NCBI GenBank assembly: GCA_018650465.1
Contig: JABIFY010000112.1
Coordinates: 1 to 64,000, forward strand
Direction of reading: 5' to 3'
DNA: 64,000 nt
Origin: Alphaproteobacteria bacterium
GTDB lineage: Bacteria; Pseudomonadota; Alphaproteobacteria; UBA2966
Made by a program: the position numbers and the translations under genes. The notes under the pieces are model-generated. The model did no database searches. It was not told the DNA's origin and saw only the letters and a program-made list of their open reading frames with translations. Shown piece by piece: positions 1 through 7,563 of the stretch (position 1 is the stretch's first letter; the number at the start of each line of letters is the position of its first letter).

Positions 1-443
1 ATCGAGCCGATCTCACCCGACTTGATGGCCCGTTCTATTTCTGCCACCGCCCGACACTGGGACTGGGCAAAATTCACAATATTCTTTGTGCCGGTTTCTT
101 CCAGCCGAGCCACAAAGGCTTCGCTATCGGCCAGATCAATGCCCAACGGTTTTTCACAATAAACCGGCTTGCCCGCATCCATGGCCAAGTCCGCATATTC
201 GCGATGCCAGTGCGGCGGGCAAGCGATGTAGATAAGGTCAGTTATGTCTGAAGCAATTAACTCCGCTGCCGACGCCACAATATTCAAACCTGGTGCCGCA
301 CCTTGCGCCGCCGTGCAGGCTTCAGCCAGTGGGTCCCAGGCGGCGGTCACTTCGAAAGATGCATGGCCCTGCATATTCGTCAACATACGCTGGCCCATAA
401 CGCCGAGGCCGATGATACCGACGCGGATGATTTTGTCTGTCAT
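1..443 (-). CDS. Gfo/Idh/MocA-family NAD(P)-dependent oxidoreductase, 3' end cut by window edge
   Basis: Reading the minus strand from ATG at 443 gives about 147 residues before the window ends. The N-terminus has a Rossmann dinucleotide fold with GLGVMG at residues 12-17, and CEKPLG at 96-101, the EKP motif whose lysine is catalytic in this family. These enzymes oxidise or reduce sugars, inositols or related polyols with NAD(P). Only the nucleotide-binding domain and the start of the substrate domain are visible, so the substrate cannot be named. It is divergent from the SDR gene at 676, with a strong palindrome in the gap. Confidence 0.88.
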   Translation of the reverse strand, partial: MTDKIIRVGIIGLGVMGQRMLTNMQGHASFEVTAAWDPLAEACTAAQGAAPGLNIVASAAELIASDITDLIYIACPPHWHREYADLAMDAGKPVYCEKPLGIDLADSEAFVARLEETGTKNIVNFAQSQCRAVAEIERAIKSGEIGS

Positions 444-526
444 TTGAAGTCCGTGAACTGGAGGGGAATTTGGTGCGGAGGCTAACATCACCCTGACTAG
501 TCTACAAGAAGAAGTCCCTGGCCTTT

Positions 527-557
527 CGTCATGCGCGGGCCAAGCCCGCGCATGACG
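527..557. repeat. Perfect 14-bp-arm palindrome, dispersed-repeat type
   Basis: Arms CGTCATGCGCGGGC and its exact complement are separated by CAA. The half-site AGCCCGCGCATGACG recurs at about 56501-56515, so this is a dispersed element rather than a local operator. It sits between divergent genes, where a terminator is less expected than for the other copies in this window. Confidence 0.75.
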
Positions 558-675
558 AATCATCAGGGATGATCACAAATATTTCCATTCGTTCCAACCT
601 CCCCACCTCTCGACAACACCTTTTACCTGGTGCACCATCGCGCCTCCCCTCCTCTATCCAACAGGAAAAATTCAC

Positions 676-1446
676 GTGCATAATCTCTTTTCAGTTGCGG
701 ACAAGATCGCCCTTGTGACCGGTGGCAGCCGGGGTATTGGTCTGATGATCGCCCGGGCCTATGTCGAAGGTGGCGCCACAGTTTATATCTCCTCACGCAA
801 AGCTGATGTTTGTGATGCCGTCGCGGCTGATCTGTCAAAATATGGCACTTGTTATTCCCTGCCTGCGGATATCTCCACTATGGAAGGTGTCGAGTATCTG
901 GCGGCGGAGGTTGCCAAGCGTGAGGACAAGCTGGATATTCTGGTGAACAATGCCGGGGTCGCCTGGGGCGCGCCCGTTGACGATTTCCCGGAACAGGGTT
1001 GGGACAAAGTCATGGACCTGAATGTTAAATCGCTATTTTTCCTAACCCAAAAATTGTTGCCGCTGTTGCGTGCTGCTGCCAGTGCTGAAGACCCGGCCCG
1101 CATCATCAATATCGGCTCCGTTGATGGGCTGTCGAACACATTGATGGAAACCTGGTCCTATCCGGCATCCAAGGCCGCCGTGCATCACCTGACCCGCGCC
1201 ATGGCACATCGTTTTGCCCAAGATAACATCAACGCAAACGCCATCGCCCCTGGCCCCTTTGTCAGTCAAATGACCGAGGTCATGCTGGAACAACACGGCG
1301 ACAAAATGGCCGAAACAATTCCCTGCGGTCGCATTGGCTCGCCCGATGATATGGCTGGCACGGCGATTTATTTGGCATCAAAGGCGTCGGCCTATGTCAC
1401 CGGCCATGTCATTCCCCTGGATGGCGGTTTGGTGAATGCGACTTAG
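676..1446 (+). CDS. Short-chain dehydrogenase/reductase (SDR), classical type
   Basis: A 256-residue cytosolic NAD(P)-dependent oxidoreductase. TGGSRGIG near residues 15-22 is the cofactor loop, NNAG is at 91-94, and the catalytic residues are Ser148, Tyr162 and Lys166 (YPASK). The length is normal for classical SDRs such as FabG or gluconate 5-dehydrogenase. I chose the GTG start because an AGGA-like site lies a few bases upstream. It lies 61 bases upstream of a feruloyl-CoA-synthase-like gene on the same strand, so a joint role in aromatic or acyl side-chain catabolism is possible but inferred. The substrate is unknown. Confidence 0.9.
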   Translation: MHNLFSVADKIALVTGGSRGIGLMIARAYVEGGATVYISSRKADVCDAVAADLSKYGTCYSLPADISTMEGVEYLAAEVAKREDKLDILVNNAGVAWGAPVDDFPEQGWDKVMDLNVKSLFFLTQKLLPLLRAAASAEDPARIINIGSVDGLSNTLMETWSYPASKAAVHHLTRAMAHRFAQDNINANAIAPGPFVSQMTEVMLEQHGDKMAETIPCGRIGSPDDMAGTAIYLASKASAYVTGHVIPLDGGLVNAT

Positions 1447-1507
1447 GGAATAATGAGCCGTACCGGTTGTTCTCCTCGCAACAATTATAAAAACCAAACG
1501 AGACACC

Positions 1508-3367
1508 ATGCCTGATCAATCCAATCTGCCGCCTTTCATGCACCTGAACCGACCGGACGCCGCCGCTGATGTGACCCATCTCGATGATGGCTCGATCATC
1601 ATGACTTGCCCGCGTCCGCTGCCGCCACACCCGGACAGCCTGATTGAGCATTTGCTCGACAATGCCCGCGACGTGCCGGACAGGACATTCCTGGCGGAGC
1701 GCGAGAACAATAAGGGCGACTGGATTCACATGACCTGGGGTCAGTGTCTGGCGCGCGCCGATGCCGTCGCACAATGGCTGCTGGACCAGGGTTTTGGGCC
1801 GAACAAGCCAGTCATGATCCTGTCGGAAAACAGCCTGGCCCAGGCCGCCATGATGTTCGGGGCCATGTCGGTCTCAGCCCCGCTGGTTCAGGTTTCACCG
1901 GCCTATTCCTTGCTGAGCACCGATTACGACAAACTGAAATACATCTATGACCTGACCGATCCGGCCCTGATCATGGTCGAGGATGGCACACGCTTTGCCA
2001 AAGCCCTGGCCGCTTTGCCTTTGGGTGATACACCCGTGGTCTGCGTCAAGGATCACTTGCCCAATAGCATCGATTTTGCTGAGCTGCTGGCCACGCCCAA
2101 AACTGCGGCCGTTGATGATGCCCGCGCCAAAATCACCCTGGATACGGTCGCCAAAATTCTCTTTACCTCTGGCTCCACCGGCATGCCCAAGGGCGTGATC
2201 AACACCCATCGCATGATGTTAGTCGTGCAGTCCATGCTGGAAGATATCCGCGATGCCGGAAACGAAGATGCTGTGACGGTGGTGCTGGATTGGCTGCCCT
2301 GGCATCATACCTTTGGTGGCAACGCAACCATGAATTCGATTTTGCGCAATGCGGGCACGTTGTATATCGACAGTGGCCGTCCGGTGCCGGGCCTGTTTGA
2401 ACAGACCATCAATAATTTGCGTGAGATCAATCCAACCTTTTTCTCCTGCGTACCTGGGGCCTACACCATGTTGGCCGAAGCCCTGGAAGACGACGCGGAT
2501 TTACGTAAATTTTTCTTCAGTCGCCTGACCGGCATGTCCTATGGCGGGGCCGCCCTGCCCCAGGCCTTGTACGAGCGTATGCAGAAACTGGCCATCGCCG
2601 AAATCGGCCAGCGCATCAATATATCCACCGGCTATGGCGCCACTGAAACAGGTGCCTTGAACACCGCTGTCTATTGGACCACTGCCCGCATGGGTATGCT
2701 CGGTCTGCCCATGGCCGAGGTGCAACTGAAACTGATTCCGCTGGGCCAGACCGACACGGCAGAAAAGTTCGAGCTGCACGTCAAAGGCCCGCAGATCACG
2801 CCGGGCTATTACAAGCGCCCGGACCTGGATGCAGATGCCTTCGATGGAGAGGGCTGGTTCAAGACCGGCGACGCCGTAACCTGGGTTGATGAAAGTGATC
2901 CTCTGCAAAGCCTCTCCTTTGCGGGGCGCGTGACAGAAGATTTCAAGCTGACCTCCGGCACCTGGGTGCATACGGGCTCGCTACGCGTCGAGGTCCTCGC
3001 CGCTCTCAGCCCGTTGGCTGGTGATGCCTTGATCTGTGGCCACAACCGCGATCACATGGCCCTGGCCATCTGGCCCAACCCCTCGGCCCTGAAGGCCCTG
3101 GCACCGGATGCCGACCCGGCCACCTACGCCGGCGACCCCGCCGTCCTTTCCGCCCTGAAAGAAAAGATCGACGCCTGGAACCAGGCCAACCCTGGCAACA
3201 GCCGCCGTATCCACCGCGCTTTGTTCATGCTGACCCCGCCGTCCATCGACGCCGGCGAGATCACAGACAAACGCTACATCAACCAGCGCGTCGCCCTGGA
3301 CATCCGCGCGGCAGAGGTGGAACGGTTATATGCGGATGAAATAGATGCAGGGGTTGTGAGCGGTTAA
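1508..3367 (+). CDS. Feruloyl-CoA synthase-like AMP-dependent acyl-CoA ligase
   Basis: A 619-residue member of the ANL adenylating superfamily, which activates a carboxylic acid through an acyl-AMP and transfers it to CoA. The ATP loop is FTSGSTGMPKG, followed by YGATETG and the adenylate-binding FKTGDAV region. The N-terminal region (PDRTFLAER and the extended lead-in before it) and overall length match the feruloyl-CoA synthase subgroup, which runs longer than acetyl-CoA synthetase-like ligases. It probably acts on a hydroxycinnamate or related aromatic acid in the cytosol. No enoyl-CoA hydratase/lyase or vanillin dehydrogenase is adjacent, so the ferulate assignment rests on family resemblance only. 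Confidence 0.82.
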   Translation: MPDQSNLPPFMHLNRPDAAADVTHLDDGSIIMTCPRPLPPHPDSLIEHLLDNARDVPDRTFLAERENNKGDWIHMTWGQCLARADAVAQWLLDQGFGPNKPVMILSENSLAQAAMMFGAMSVSAPLVQVSPAYSLLSTDYDKLKYIYDLTDPALIMVEDGTRFAKALAALPLGDTPVVCVKDHLPNSIDFAELLATPKTAAVDDARAKITLDTVAKILFTSGSTGMPKGVINTHRMMLVVQSMLEDIRDAGNEDAVTVVLDWLPWHHTFGGNATMNSILRNAGTLYIDSGRPVPGLFEQTINNLREINPTFFSCVPGAYTMLAEALEDDADLRKFFFSRLTGMSYGGAALPQALYERMQKLAIAEIGQRINISTGYGATETGALNTAVYWTTARMGMLGLPMAEVQLKLIPLGQTDTAEKFELHVKGPQITPGYYKRPDLDADAFDGEGWFKTGDAVTWVDESDPLQSLSFAGRVTEDFKLTSGTWVHTGSLRVEVLAALSPLAGDALICGHNRDHMALAIWPNPSALKALAPDADPATYAGDPAVLSALKEKIDAWNQANPGNSRRIHRALFMLTPPSIDAGEITDKRYINQRVALDIRAAEVERLYADEIDAGVVSG

Positions 3368-3396
3368 TCAGGTATCTCTTCAACACCCCTACATCA

Positions 3397-3906
3397 TCAA
3401 AGATGAGGAAAAATAACGAAAAAAACTGTCAGTACGAAGCCGGTCAGATCACTATACCTGCCCTTAAAAAACAATGGAAAAGTGGCATTACGGCAATTAC
3501 CGACACCTGATTGAACACGCGTTTGAATTTCGTCCCCATCCAATCTCTCGCTCCAGCCCCCAATCATTGCATCCATTTCATTCAATAGACGATCATAATA
3601 ATCGTTCAGCAAAAAGACTTTCAGCAATAACCTGATCAAATACAAAACAAATTGGGCACTGGCGAAAACCGTAATCCAGATATTGATCGTACGCAGCTCC
3701 AATTGCGGCATCGTCGCCAGAAGATCAATACCGTCAAACCAGTGTCTCTCTTTTTCTATAGCCAGCAAGACAAATACTGCTATCCCAAGCCAGAACAGAC
3801 CTTCAAGAGCCCTTATCATTCTCAGTAGGACACGAATATTCCTTAGCTCGTCCAGCCGTTTTGAAATGGCATCAGTTTCAGGTTTATCTGAATCAGAGGT
3901 AACCAT
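3397..3906 (-). CDS. Small multipass membrane protein, third gene of GTPase block
   Basis: A 169-residue protein of no recognised family. There are two central hydrophobic segments (about residues 33-53 and 76-101) and a C-terminal one ending at the last residue. The soluble stretch between carries a predicted amphipathic region, and before the last helix is PLFFKGRYS. The gene upstream encodes PSFLTGTYS in the same place, and both have LLR before the first helix, so the two are probably distant paralogues. The ATG at 3906 lies 3 bases after the upstream stop, implying one transcript with the GTPase. Codon use and base composition are AT-richer than the flanking metabolic genes, suggesting transfer. 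Function unknown. Confidence 0.72.
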   Translation of the reverse strand: MVTSDSDKPETDAISKRLDELRNIRVLLRMIRALEGLFWLGIAVFVLLAIEKERHWFDGIDLLATMPQLELRTINIWITVFASAQFVLYLIRLLLKVFLLNDYYDRLLNEMDAMIGGWSERLDGDEIQTRVQSGVGNCRNATFPLFFKGRYSDLTGFVLTVFFVIFPHL

Positions 3907-3909
3907 CAG

Positions 3910-4347
3910 TCAACTCTGTGCCGTCAATATGTATGCGACCACAGCAATTGCTGCAGAAGCTGTCCTGAACGCCCTGATGCTGTACGTACCAGTAAGAAAT
4001 GATGGGCCTTCAAATTCTGTATAAGTAAATACAAAATTCATCGCGGCTTTCAATTCAGTACGTATTCCGGGTTTCGACAAACGCTCTCTGATCGTCTTGA
4101 ACACAGGAACAGCCATCTTGTATATCTTGCTGTGTAAAATCTGGGTCGATACAAGCAACATCGAAAAAGCAACAAGCATATCGGGCACCATCCCAAAAAT
4201 GGGGGCTCCATTTAATTTTGCCACCAAAATGGAAATCAACAAGATGCTGAAAAGAAACGACGCGGTTTCAAATAATTGAAATATTCGAAGTAGAGCCGCT
4301 GCAACCTTGACCTGCAGATCAGCCGGAAAATATTGACCAATAACCAT
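3910..4347 (-). CDS. Small multipass membrane protein, second gene of GTPase block
   Basis: A 145-residue protein with two adjacent hydrophobic segments (about residues 23-44 and 51-71), a charged middle and a C-terminal membrane segment. I start it at ATG 4347 rather than at a longer upstream start: GAGGAGA lies about 11 bases ahead, and the start is only 2 bases past the GTPase stop. The layout of a two-helix hairpin, soluble arm and terminal helix copies that of the next gene. This resembles the form of two-TM effector proteins in conflict systems, but no specific family such as SLATT can be asserted from the sequence. Confidence 0.72.
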   Translation of the reverse strand: MVIGQYFPADLQVKVAAALLRIFQLFETASFLFSILLISILVAKLNGAPIFGMVPDMLVAFSMLLVSTQILHSKIYKMAVPVFKTIRERLSKPGIRTELKAAMNFVFTYTEFEGPSFLTGTYSIRAFRTASAAIAVVAYILTAQS

Positions 4348-4349
4348 AG

Positions 4350-5216
4350 TTAGCTCTGTCTCCTCACCATAAAGTCGATCTTGGCGACACATTCTGAATT
4401 CTTTTGCTGAACAGTGTCAGCGCCCACGGCACTCACTTTTGGAACCCGGCCACGAAAATTGGTGCCCAGTTTCGGTTCACCACAGGCCATCACAAAGTCA
4501 TACCGGGCTTCCCCGATGGCCTCGCAAATCCGTTTGCCATATTCACCTTCAGGCCCATAATATGCTGCGATCTCATCTTCATCTACTGACCAAAGGTCGT
4601 ACTTGTTTACGACTGTTAAAATCGAATTGATCTTGTCGTGCATTCCCCGGCGCTTCATCAGCCACCTCTCAAGAAAGACAAGATCTTTCTCTCTCTGGGA
4701 TTCCAGATAGCTACTGTTAATCTCTCCATCGCTATCGGGCAGATAAGCTTGGGGAGAATCGTCTTCCGGCCGAATACTGTATGAATCGTTGTAGCCGTAG
4801 CTGACGACATTGACGATCCCGAGGAAATGTTTTGTCGGCAATTTGTCGAGGGCTTCTTCCAGGACTTCAAAAAATGCTTCGTTTCCGGGCGTGTCAGCGA
4901 CCAGAAAAGGAACGCCCGGGCGGTCTGCCATATATTCAACAATGTCCTTTGTTGATTTAAATTTTGCTTCCGCATGCTTTCGTCCCGCAATCACATTTTC
5001 GACCAGTGCCGTTTTTCCTGTGCCAGTATTCCCGACGACCAAAACTCTGGACTTCTTCAATTCGATGAAAAAAATCTTGATCATCTCATGAACCGTCGGA
5101 ACTACATCCGAAGCGGTGTTGATGACTTTTTTCAAAACGCCGACACCTGAAGATATATCCATAAAGTATCCTAACAAACCATTATTATTAGAATTTTTTT
5201 CATCATCACTATTCAT
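4350..5216 (-). CDS. P-loop GTPase (TRAFAC-like), first gene of three-gene membrane block
   Basis: A 288-residue protein with GTPase motifs in order: G1 GNTGTGKT at 62-69, G3 DTPG at 108-111 and G4 NKYD at 204-207, the last giving guanine specificity. A putative amphipathic stretch precedes the P-loop (about 24-55). The N-terminal 12 residues are Asn/Asp rich. There is no signal peptide, so it should be cytosolic and may dock on the membrane. The closest broad resemblance is to single-domain Era/GIMAP/IRG-like GTPases; no translation-factor domain follows. It is followed with almost no gap by two membrane proteins, so a nucleotide-controlled membrane complex is a reasonable inference. AT-rich composition suggests acquisition. 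Confidence 0.83.
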   Translation of the reverse strand: MNSDDEKNSNNNGLLGYFMDISSGVGVLKKVINTASDVVPTVHEMIKIFFIELKKSRVLVVGNTGTGKTALVENVIAGRKHAEAKFKSTKDIVEYMADRPGVPFLVADTPGNEAFFEVLEEALDKLPTKHFLGIVNVVSYGYNDSYSIRPEDDSPQAYLPDSDGEINSSYLESQREKDLVFLERWLMKRRGMHDKINSILTVVNKYDLWSVDEDEIAAYYGPEGEYGKRICEAIGEARYDFVMACGEPKLGTNFRGRVPKVSAVGADTVQQKNSECVAKIDFMVRRQS

Positions 5217-5406
5217 GCCATACTCCTGTATGCGTTTGGATTCTAAATGGTGTTATCTTTACTATTATATATACTATTAGTTTAGTTGTCTTTCAATAAG
5301 CTCTTTTGACGTGAATCAAATTTAAAATTGCGCCAATCCCATGGAGCTTCCGATCTGCGTGACAGTTTGACTTTTGGCTTAGCCACAAATGGCCTAAGGT
5401 TTCAGG
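5217..5406. promoter_or_regulatory. Divergent AT-rich promoter region of GTPase block and fnr-like gene
   Basis: This 190-base gap separates the GTPase gene (minus) from the Fnr-type gene (plus). It is very AT-rich around 5250-5285, with several TATA-like hexamers suited to -10 elements, and holds the FNR-type box at 5306-5319 about midway between the two starts. The box could therefore act on either gene. Confidence 0.5.
5306..5319. promoter_or_regulatory. FNR/FixK-type box TTGAC-N4-ATCAA
   Basis: TTGACGTGAATCAA differs at one base from the consensus TTGAT-N4-ATCAA of Fnr, FnrN and FixK proteins. Its centre lies about 94 bases before the ATG of the Fnr-type gene and about 96 bases before the GTPase gene start. 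Autoregulation is common for fnrN genes. Confidence 0.65.
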
Positions 5407-6159
5407 ATGAATGCTTTGCTCTCCAAAACACCCTCACAAAAGTTGCCCGCCTCCATGTGTGCCGCCTGTGGGGCGCAGCTGTTGTCTATGTGTGCGTCGC
5501 TGGACAGGGCGGGCCGGGATGAGCTGGAGGCGTTGTTGGAGCCAGTGTCACTGGCGTCGGGGGATGTGTTGTTTGAGGAAGGCGCGCCCGCAACACGATC
5601 CTTTAATCTGATTGAGGGCTGCCTCAAGCTTTACAAATTGTTGCCGGACGGGCGGCGGCTGGTGACGGATTTTTTGTATCCGGGCGATTTTCTCGGACTG
5701 GCGGACAAGGACCATTATACCTGCACGGCTGAAGCTGTCGGGGCGGCTACCCTGTGCCGGTTTGAACGCTCGGCCCTCGATGATCTGGTTCAGCGTCAGT
5801 CCTGTCTGGAAGGGCATTTGCTGGATCGGGCACGGGCCGAACTGGCTGACGGGCGGTCGCAGTTATTGTTGTTGGGCCACAAGACAGCACGGGAGCGGGT
5901 GGCGTCGTTTATTTTGACTCAATCGGCGCGGGCCGTGCAGCGGGGATTATCGGCATCGCCCGTGGAAACGCCCATGCGCCGGGTGGATATTGCCGATCAT
6001 CTGGGCCTGACCACGGAAACTGTAAGCCGCACCCTGACAGGTCTGACCGCGGACGGCATGATCGGGGTGGAGGCCGGGCGGCGCATTATCATTCGGGAAA
6101 CGGATCAACTTGCAGCATTGGCTGCCGGGCACAAATTCCACAAATTCATCAAAAATTGA
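5407..6159 (+). CDS. Crp/Fnr-family oxygen-responsive transcription regulator (FnrN/FnrL type)
   Basis: A 250-residue regulator with an N-terminal cyclic-nucleotide-type beta-roll and a C-terminal winged helix-turn-helix. Cys18, Cys21 and Cys29 (C-x2-C-x7-C) plus Cys106 match the four ligands of the oxygen-labile [4Fe-4S] cluster in FnrN proteins. The recognition helix contains ETVSR, the Glu, Ser and Arg that read TTGAT-N4-ATCAA. It should activate or repress genes when oxygen is low. An FNR-like box lies upstream and two more lie over and just past its stop codon, so autoregulation and control of the small downstream gene are likely. A role in micro-oxic respiration is known for the family but not shown here. 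Confidence 0.92.
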   Translation: MNALLSKTPSQKLPASMCAACGAQLLSMCASLDRAGRDELEALLEPVSLASGDVLFEEGAPATRSFNLIEGCLKLYKLLPDGRRLVTDFLYPGDFLGLADKDHYTCTAEAVGAATLCRFERSALDDLVQRQSCLEGHLLDRARAELADGRSQLLLLGHKTARERVASFILTQSARAVQRGLSASPVETPMRRVDIADHLGLTTETVSRTLTGLTADGMIGVEAGRRIIIRETDQLAALAAGHKFHKFIKN

Positions 6160-6188
6160 TCCAGATCAACGCGGTTGATCATAATCAT
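6156..6188 (+). promoter_or_regulatory. Two tandem FNR boxes with class-II-type promoter for microprotein gene
   Basis: TTGATCCAGATCAA at 6156-6169 is a perfect consensus box that overlaps the regulator's stop codon. A second, TTGATCATAATCAT, is at 6175-6188 with one mismatch. Centres are 19 bases apart. TATGAA at 6192-6197 fits a -10 element if the first box is centred near -41.5, the usual class II activation spacing. The start of the 30-residue gene follows at 6236. Confidence 0.75.
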
Positions 6189-6235
6189 TGCTATGAAACC
6201 TATAGGTAAACATTCAATTTCTGGAGGATTTTGTG

Positions 6236-6328
6236 ATGATGATCGGTGTACTGATGGCAATTGTTTTTGGTGGCTTCATGGCTGCTTTGTTGTGGGGTCA
6301 GCTGAATTCGAAGGGTGATTTCGAGTAG
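6236..6328 (+). CDS. 30-residue single-span membrane microprotein under FNR boxes
   Basis: ATG at 6236 (GTG at 6233 is an in-frame alternative) follows a strong GGAGGA site at 6223-6228. The product is one hydrophobic helix (IGVLMAIVFGGFMAALLW) followed by a short tail ending KGDFE. Size, single span and acidic tail recall tiny respiratory-oxidase accessory proteins (CydX, CcoS-like), but the sequence is not a clear match to either and no oxidase genes are in the window. The paired FNR boxes suggest induction at low oxygen. A rho-independent terminator follows at once, so it is probably transcribed alone. Confidence 0.72.
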   Translation: MMIGVLMAIVFGGFMAALLWGQLNSKGDFE

Positions 6329-6348
6329 GCTGCGTGACCACTTGAGAG

Positions 6349-6388
6349 AAAGGCCGCCCTTTTGATTTTACTTCGGGGGGGCCTTTTT
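6349..6388 (+). terminator. Rho-independent terminator after microprotein gene
   Basis: AAGGCCGCCC pairs with GGGGGGCCTT about 15 bases on, followed by a T run. It lies between the convergent microprotein and flagellin genes. The A run before the stem gives some activity in the other direction too. Confidence 0.75.
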
Positions 6389-6412
6389 TACGTCCAGAAC
6401 CCAGTGTCTTTA

Positions 6413-7231
6413 TTAACGCTGAAACAATTTCAGGATCAGCCCTGGACCGGAATTGGCGATGGACAGGGCCTGAATACCGAGTTGCAGTTTGATCTGCAGG
6501 GCGACCAGATTGGCGCTTTCTTCGGCCAGGTCGGCGTCGACGAGGTTGCCGACCCCTGCTTTCATGGCATCGACAAGTTGACTGGTGAAATCTGTCTGGA
6601 TTTCGATGCGCCGGGCGGCGGACCCGAATGACGCCAACGAACTGGCCACACTGTCGATGGCTGAGTTGATCTGGGTAAGGGCTGTGGCAGCACCGGAGGC
6701 ACTGAAAAGACTTGCGGTCTGGATGCCAAGCGATGTGGTGTCCATGGAGCGGCTGTTAACGCTGATGGTCGCACCCTGGACACTACCCAGGACCTCAAGG
6801 TTTGAGGCACCGGATGTGATCAGGTTTTTGCCATTGAATTGAGCCGTCTGAACAATTGTGCTGAGCTGGTCCCGCAATGCCGTAAAGTCATTTTGCAATG
6901 CGTTACGCGAGGCCGTATCCAGACCCGCCTGATTGGCCTGCACCACCTTGGCTTTCATTTCGGTGAGCAAGTCGGCCACGGCTTTGCCGCCCATGATGGC
7001 AACGCTGAGGGTACTGTCACCGGCGGCAAGGGCTGTTTTAACGGCTCCCATGCCGGCAATGTCGCCGCGCATGCGCTGGGCAATGGCATAGGTAGAGGGA
7101 TCGTCTTTTGGGCCGTTGACCCGCAGGCCCGTGGTGATGCGAAGCTGTGTTTGCTCCAGCATGCGCTGCGTCGCCCCCAGATGCCGCAAGGCAACCATGG
7201 CACTGACATTTGTATTGACCGAAAACGACAT
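6413..7231 (-). CDS. Flagellin, short alphaproteobacterial form
   Basis: A 272-residue filament subunit. The conserved N-terminal D0/D1 region (SVNTNVSAMVALRHL, then LRITTGLRVNGPKDDPSTYAIA) and the C-terminal D1/D0 helix (DADLAEESANLVALQIKLQLGIQALSIAN) are both complete, with almost no variable D2/D3 domain between. This is typical of alphaproteobacterial flagellins. It has no signal peptide, as expected for type III flagellar export. A sigma-54 promoter lies 56-70 bases upstream. No other flagellar structural gene is in the window, so this is an isolated flagellin locus. Confidence 0.95.
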   Translation of the reverse strand: MSFSVNTNVSAMVALRHLGATQRMLEQTQLRITTGLRVNGPKDDPSTYAIAQRMRGDIAGMGAVKTALAAGDSTLSVAIMGGKAVADLLTEMKAKVVQANQAGLDTASRNALQNDFTALRDQLSTIVQTAQFNGKNLITSGASNLEVLGSVQGATISVNSRSMDTTSLGIQTASLFSASGAATALTQINSAIDSVASSLASFGSAARRIEIQTDFTSQLVDAMKAGVGNLVDADLAEESANLVALQIKLQLGIQALSIANSGPGLILKLFQR

Positions 7232-7286
7232 GGATTTCTTCCATAAGACTGGCTGCCAGACGAGGCATTACCTATGGGGTGAATTC

Positions 7287-7301
7287 GCAATTGCCGTGCC
7301 A
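7287..7301 (-). promoter_or_regulatory. Sigma-54 (RpoN) promoter of flagellin gene
   Basis: On the minus strand this reads TGGCACGGCAATTGC: the -24 TGGCAC and -12 TTGC blocks with exactly five bases between, matching the RpoN consensus. Predicted transcription would start near 7275, giving an untranslated leader of about 44 bases before the flagellin ATG, with GGAAG near the start. Confidence 0.85.
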
Positions 7302-7563
7302 ACAACCACAGCGCCGAATAGGTGGGGTTATCTGCAAAATTGCAAGCAACCGATCCGGGGCACACTGCAAAGCAGGCAATATCTGCCCCCATTCATCGAA
7401 AATGGCTGATTACGGCCAAATTCGCCCAACCAAAACAGGCAATTATTGCCGAATCGACCGGATATTCGCCCTATTGCAGCCTGTACACCCGATCAAGGCG
7501 GCAATAATTGCCGCAACGTCATTTTACTTGTGTTGAGCGCAGCAAAACCCTAGAACATGCGCC
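7302..7563. promoter_or_regulatory. Array of GGCAAT...TTGCC palindromes, candidate flagellar enhancer
   Basis: The 332-base gap between flagellin and the divergent U32 gene has no ORF of note but several related dyads: GGCAATATCTGCC (7375-7387), GGCAATTATTGCC (7438-7450) and the perfect 17-bp GCGGCAATAATTGCCGC (7498-7514), with looser ones near 7413-7427 and 7458-7470. The three best are about 60-63 bases apart. Position 75-230 bases upstream of a sigma-54 promoter suits binding of an NtrC-class activator such as FlbD. The last copy, about 50-66 bases before the U32 start, could also affect that gene. Confidence 0.6.

Noticed and set aside
6236-6328. Labelling the microprotein CcoS or CydX
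   Set aside because: The match is limited to size and one helix; no oxidase genes are nearby, so no name was given.
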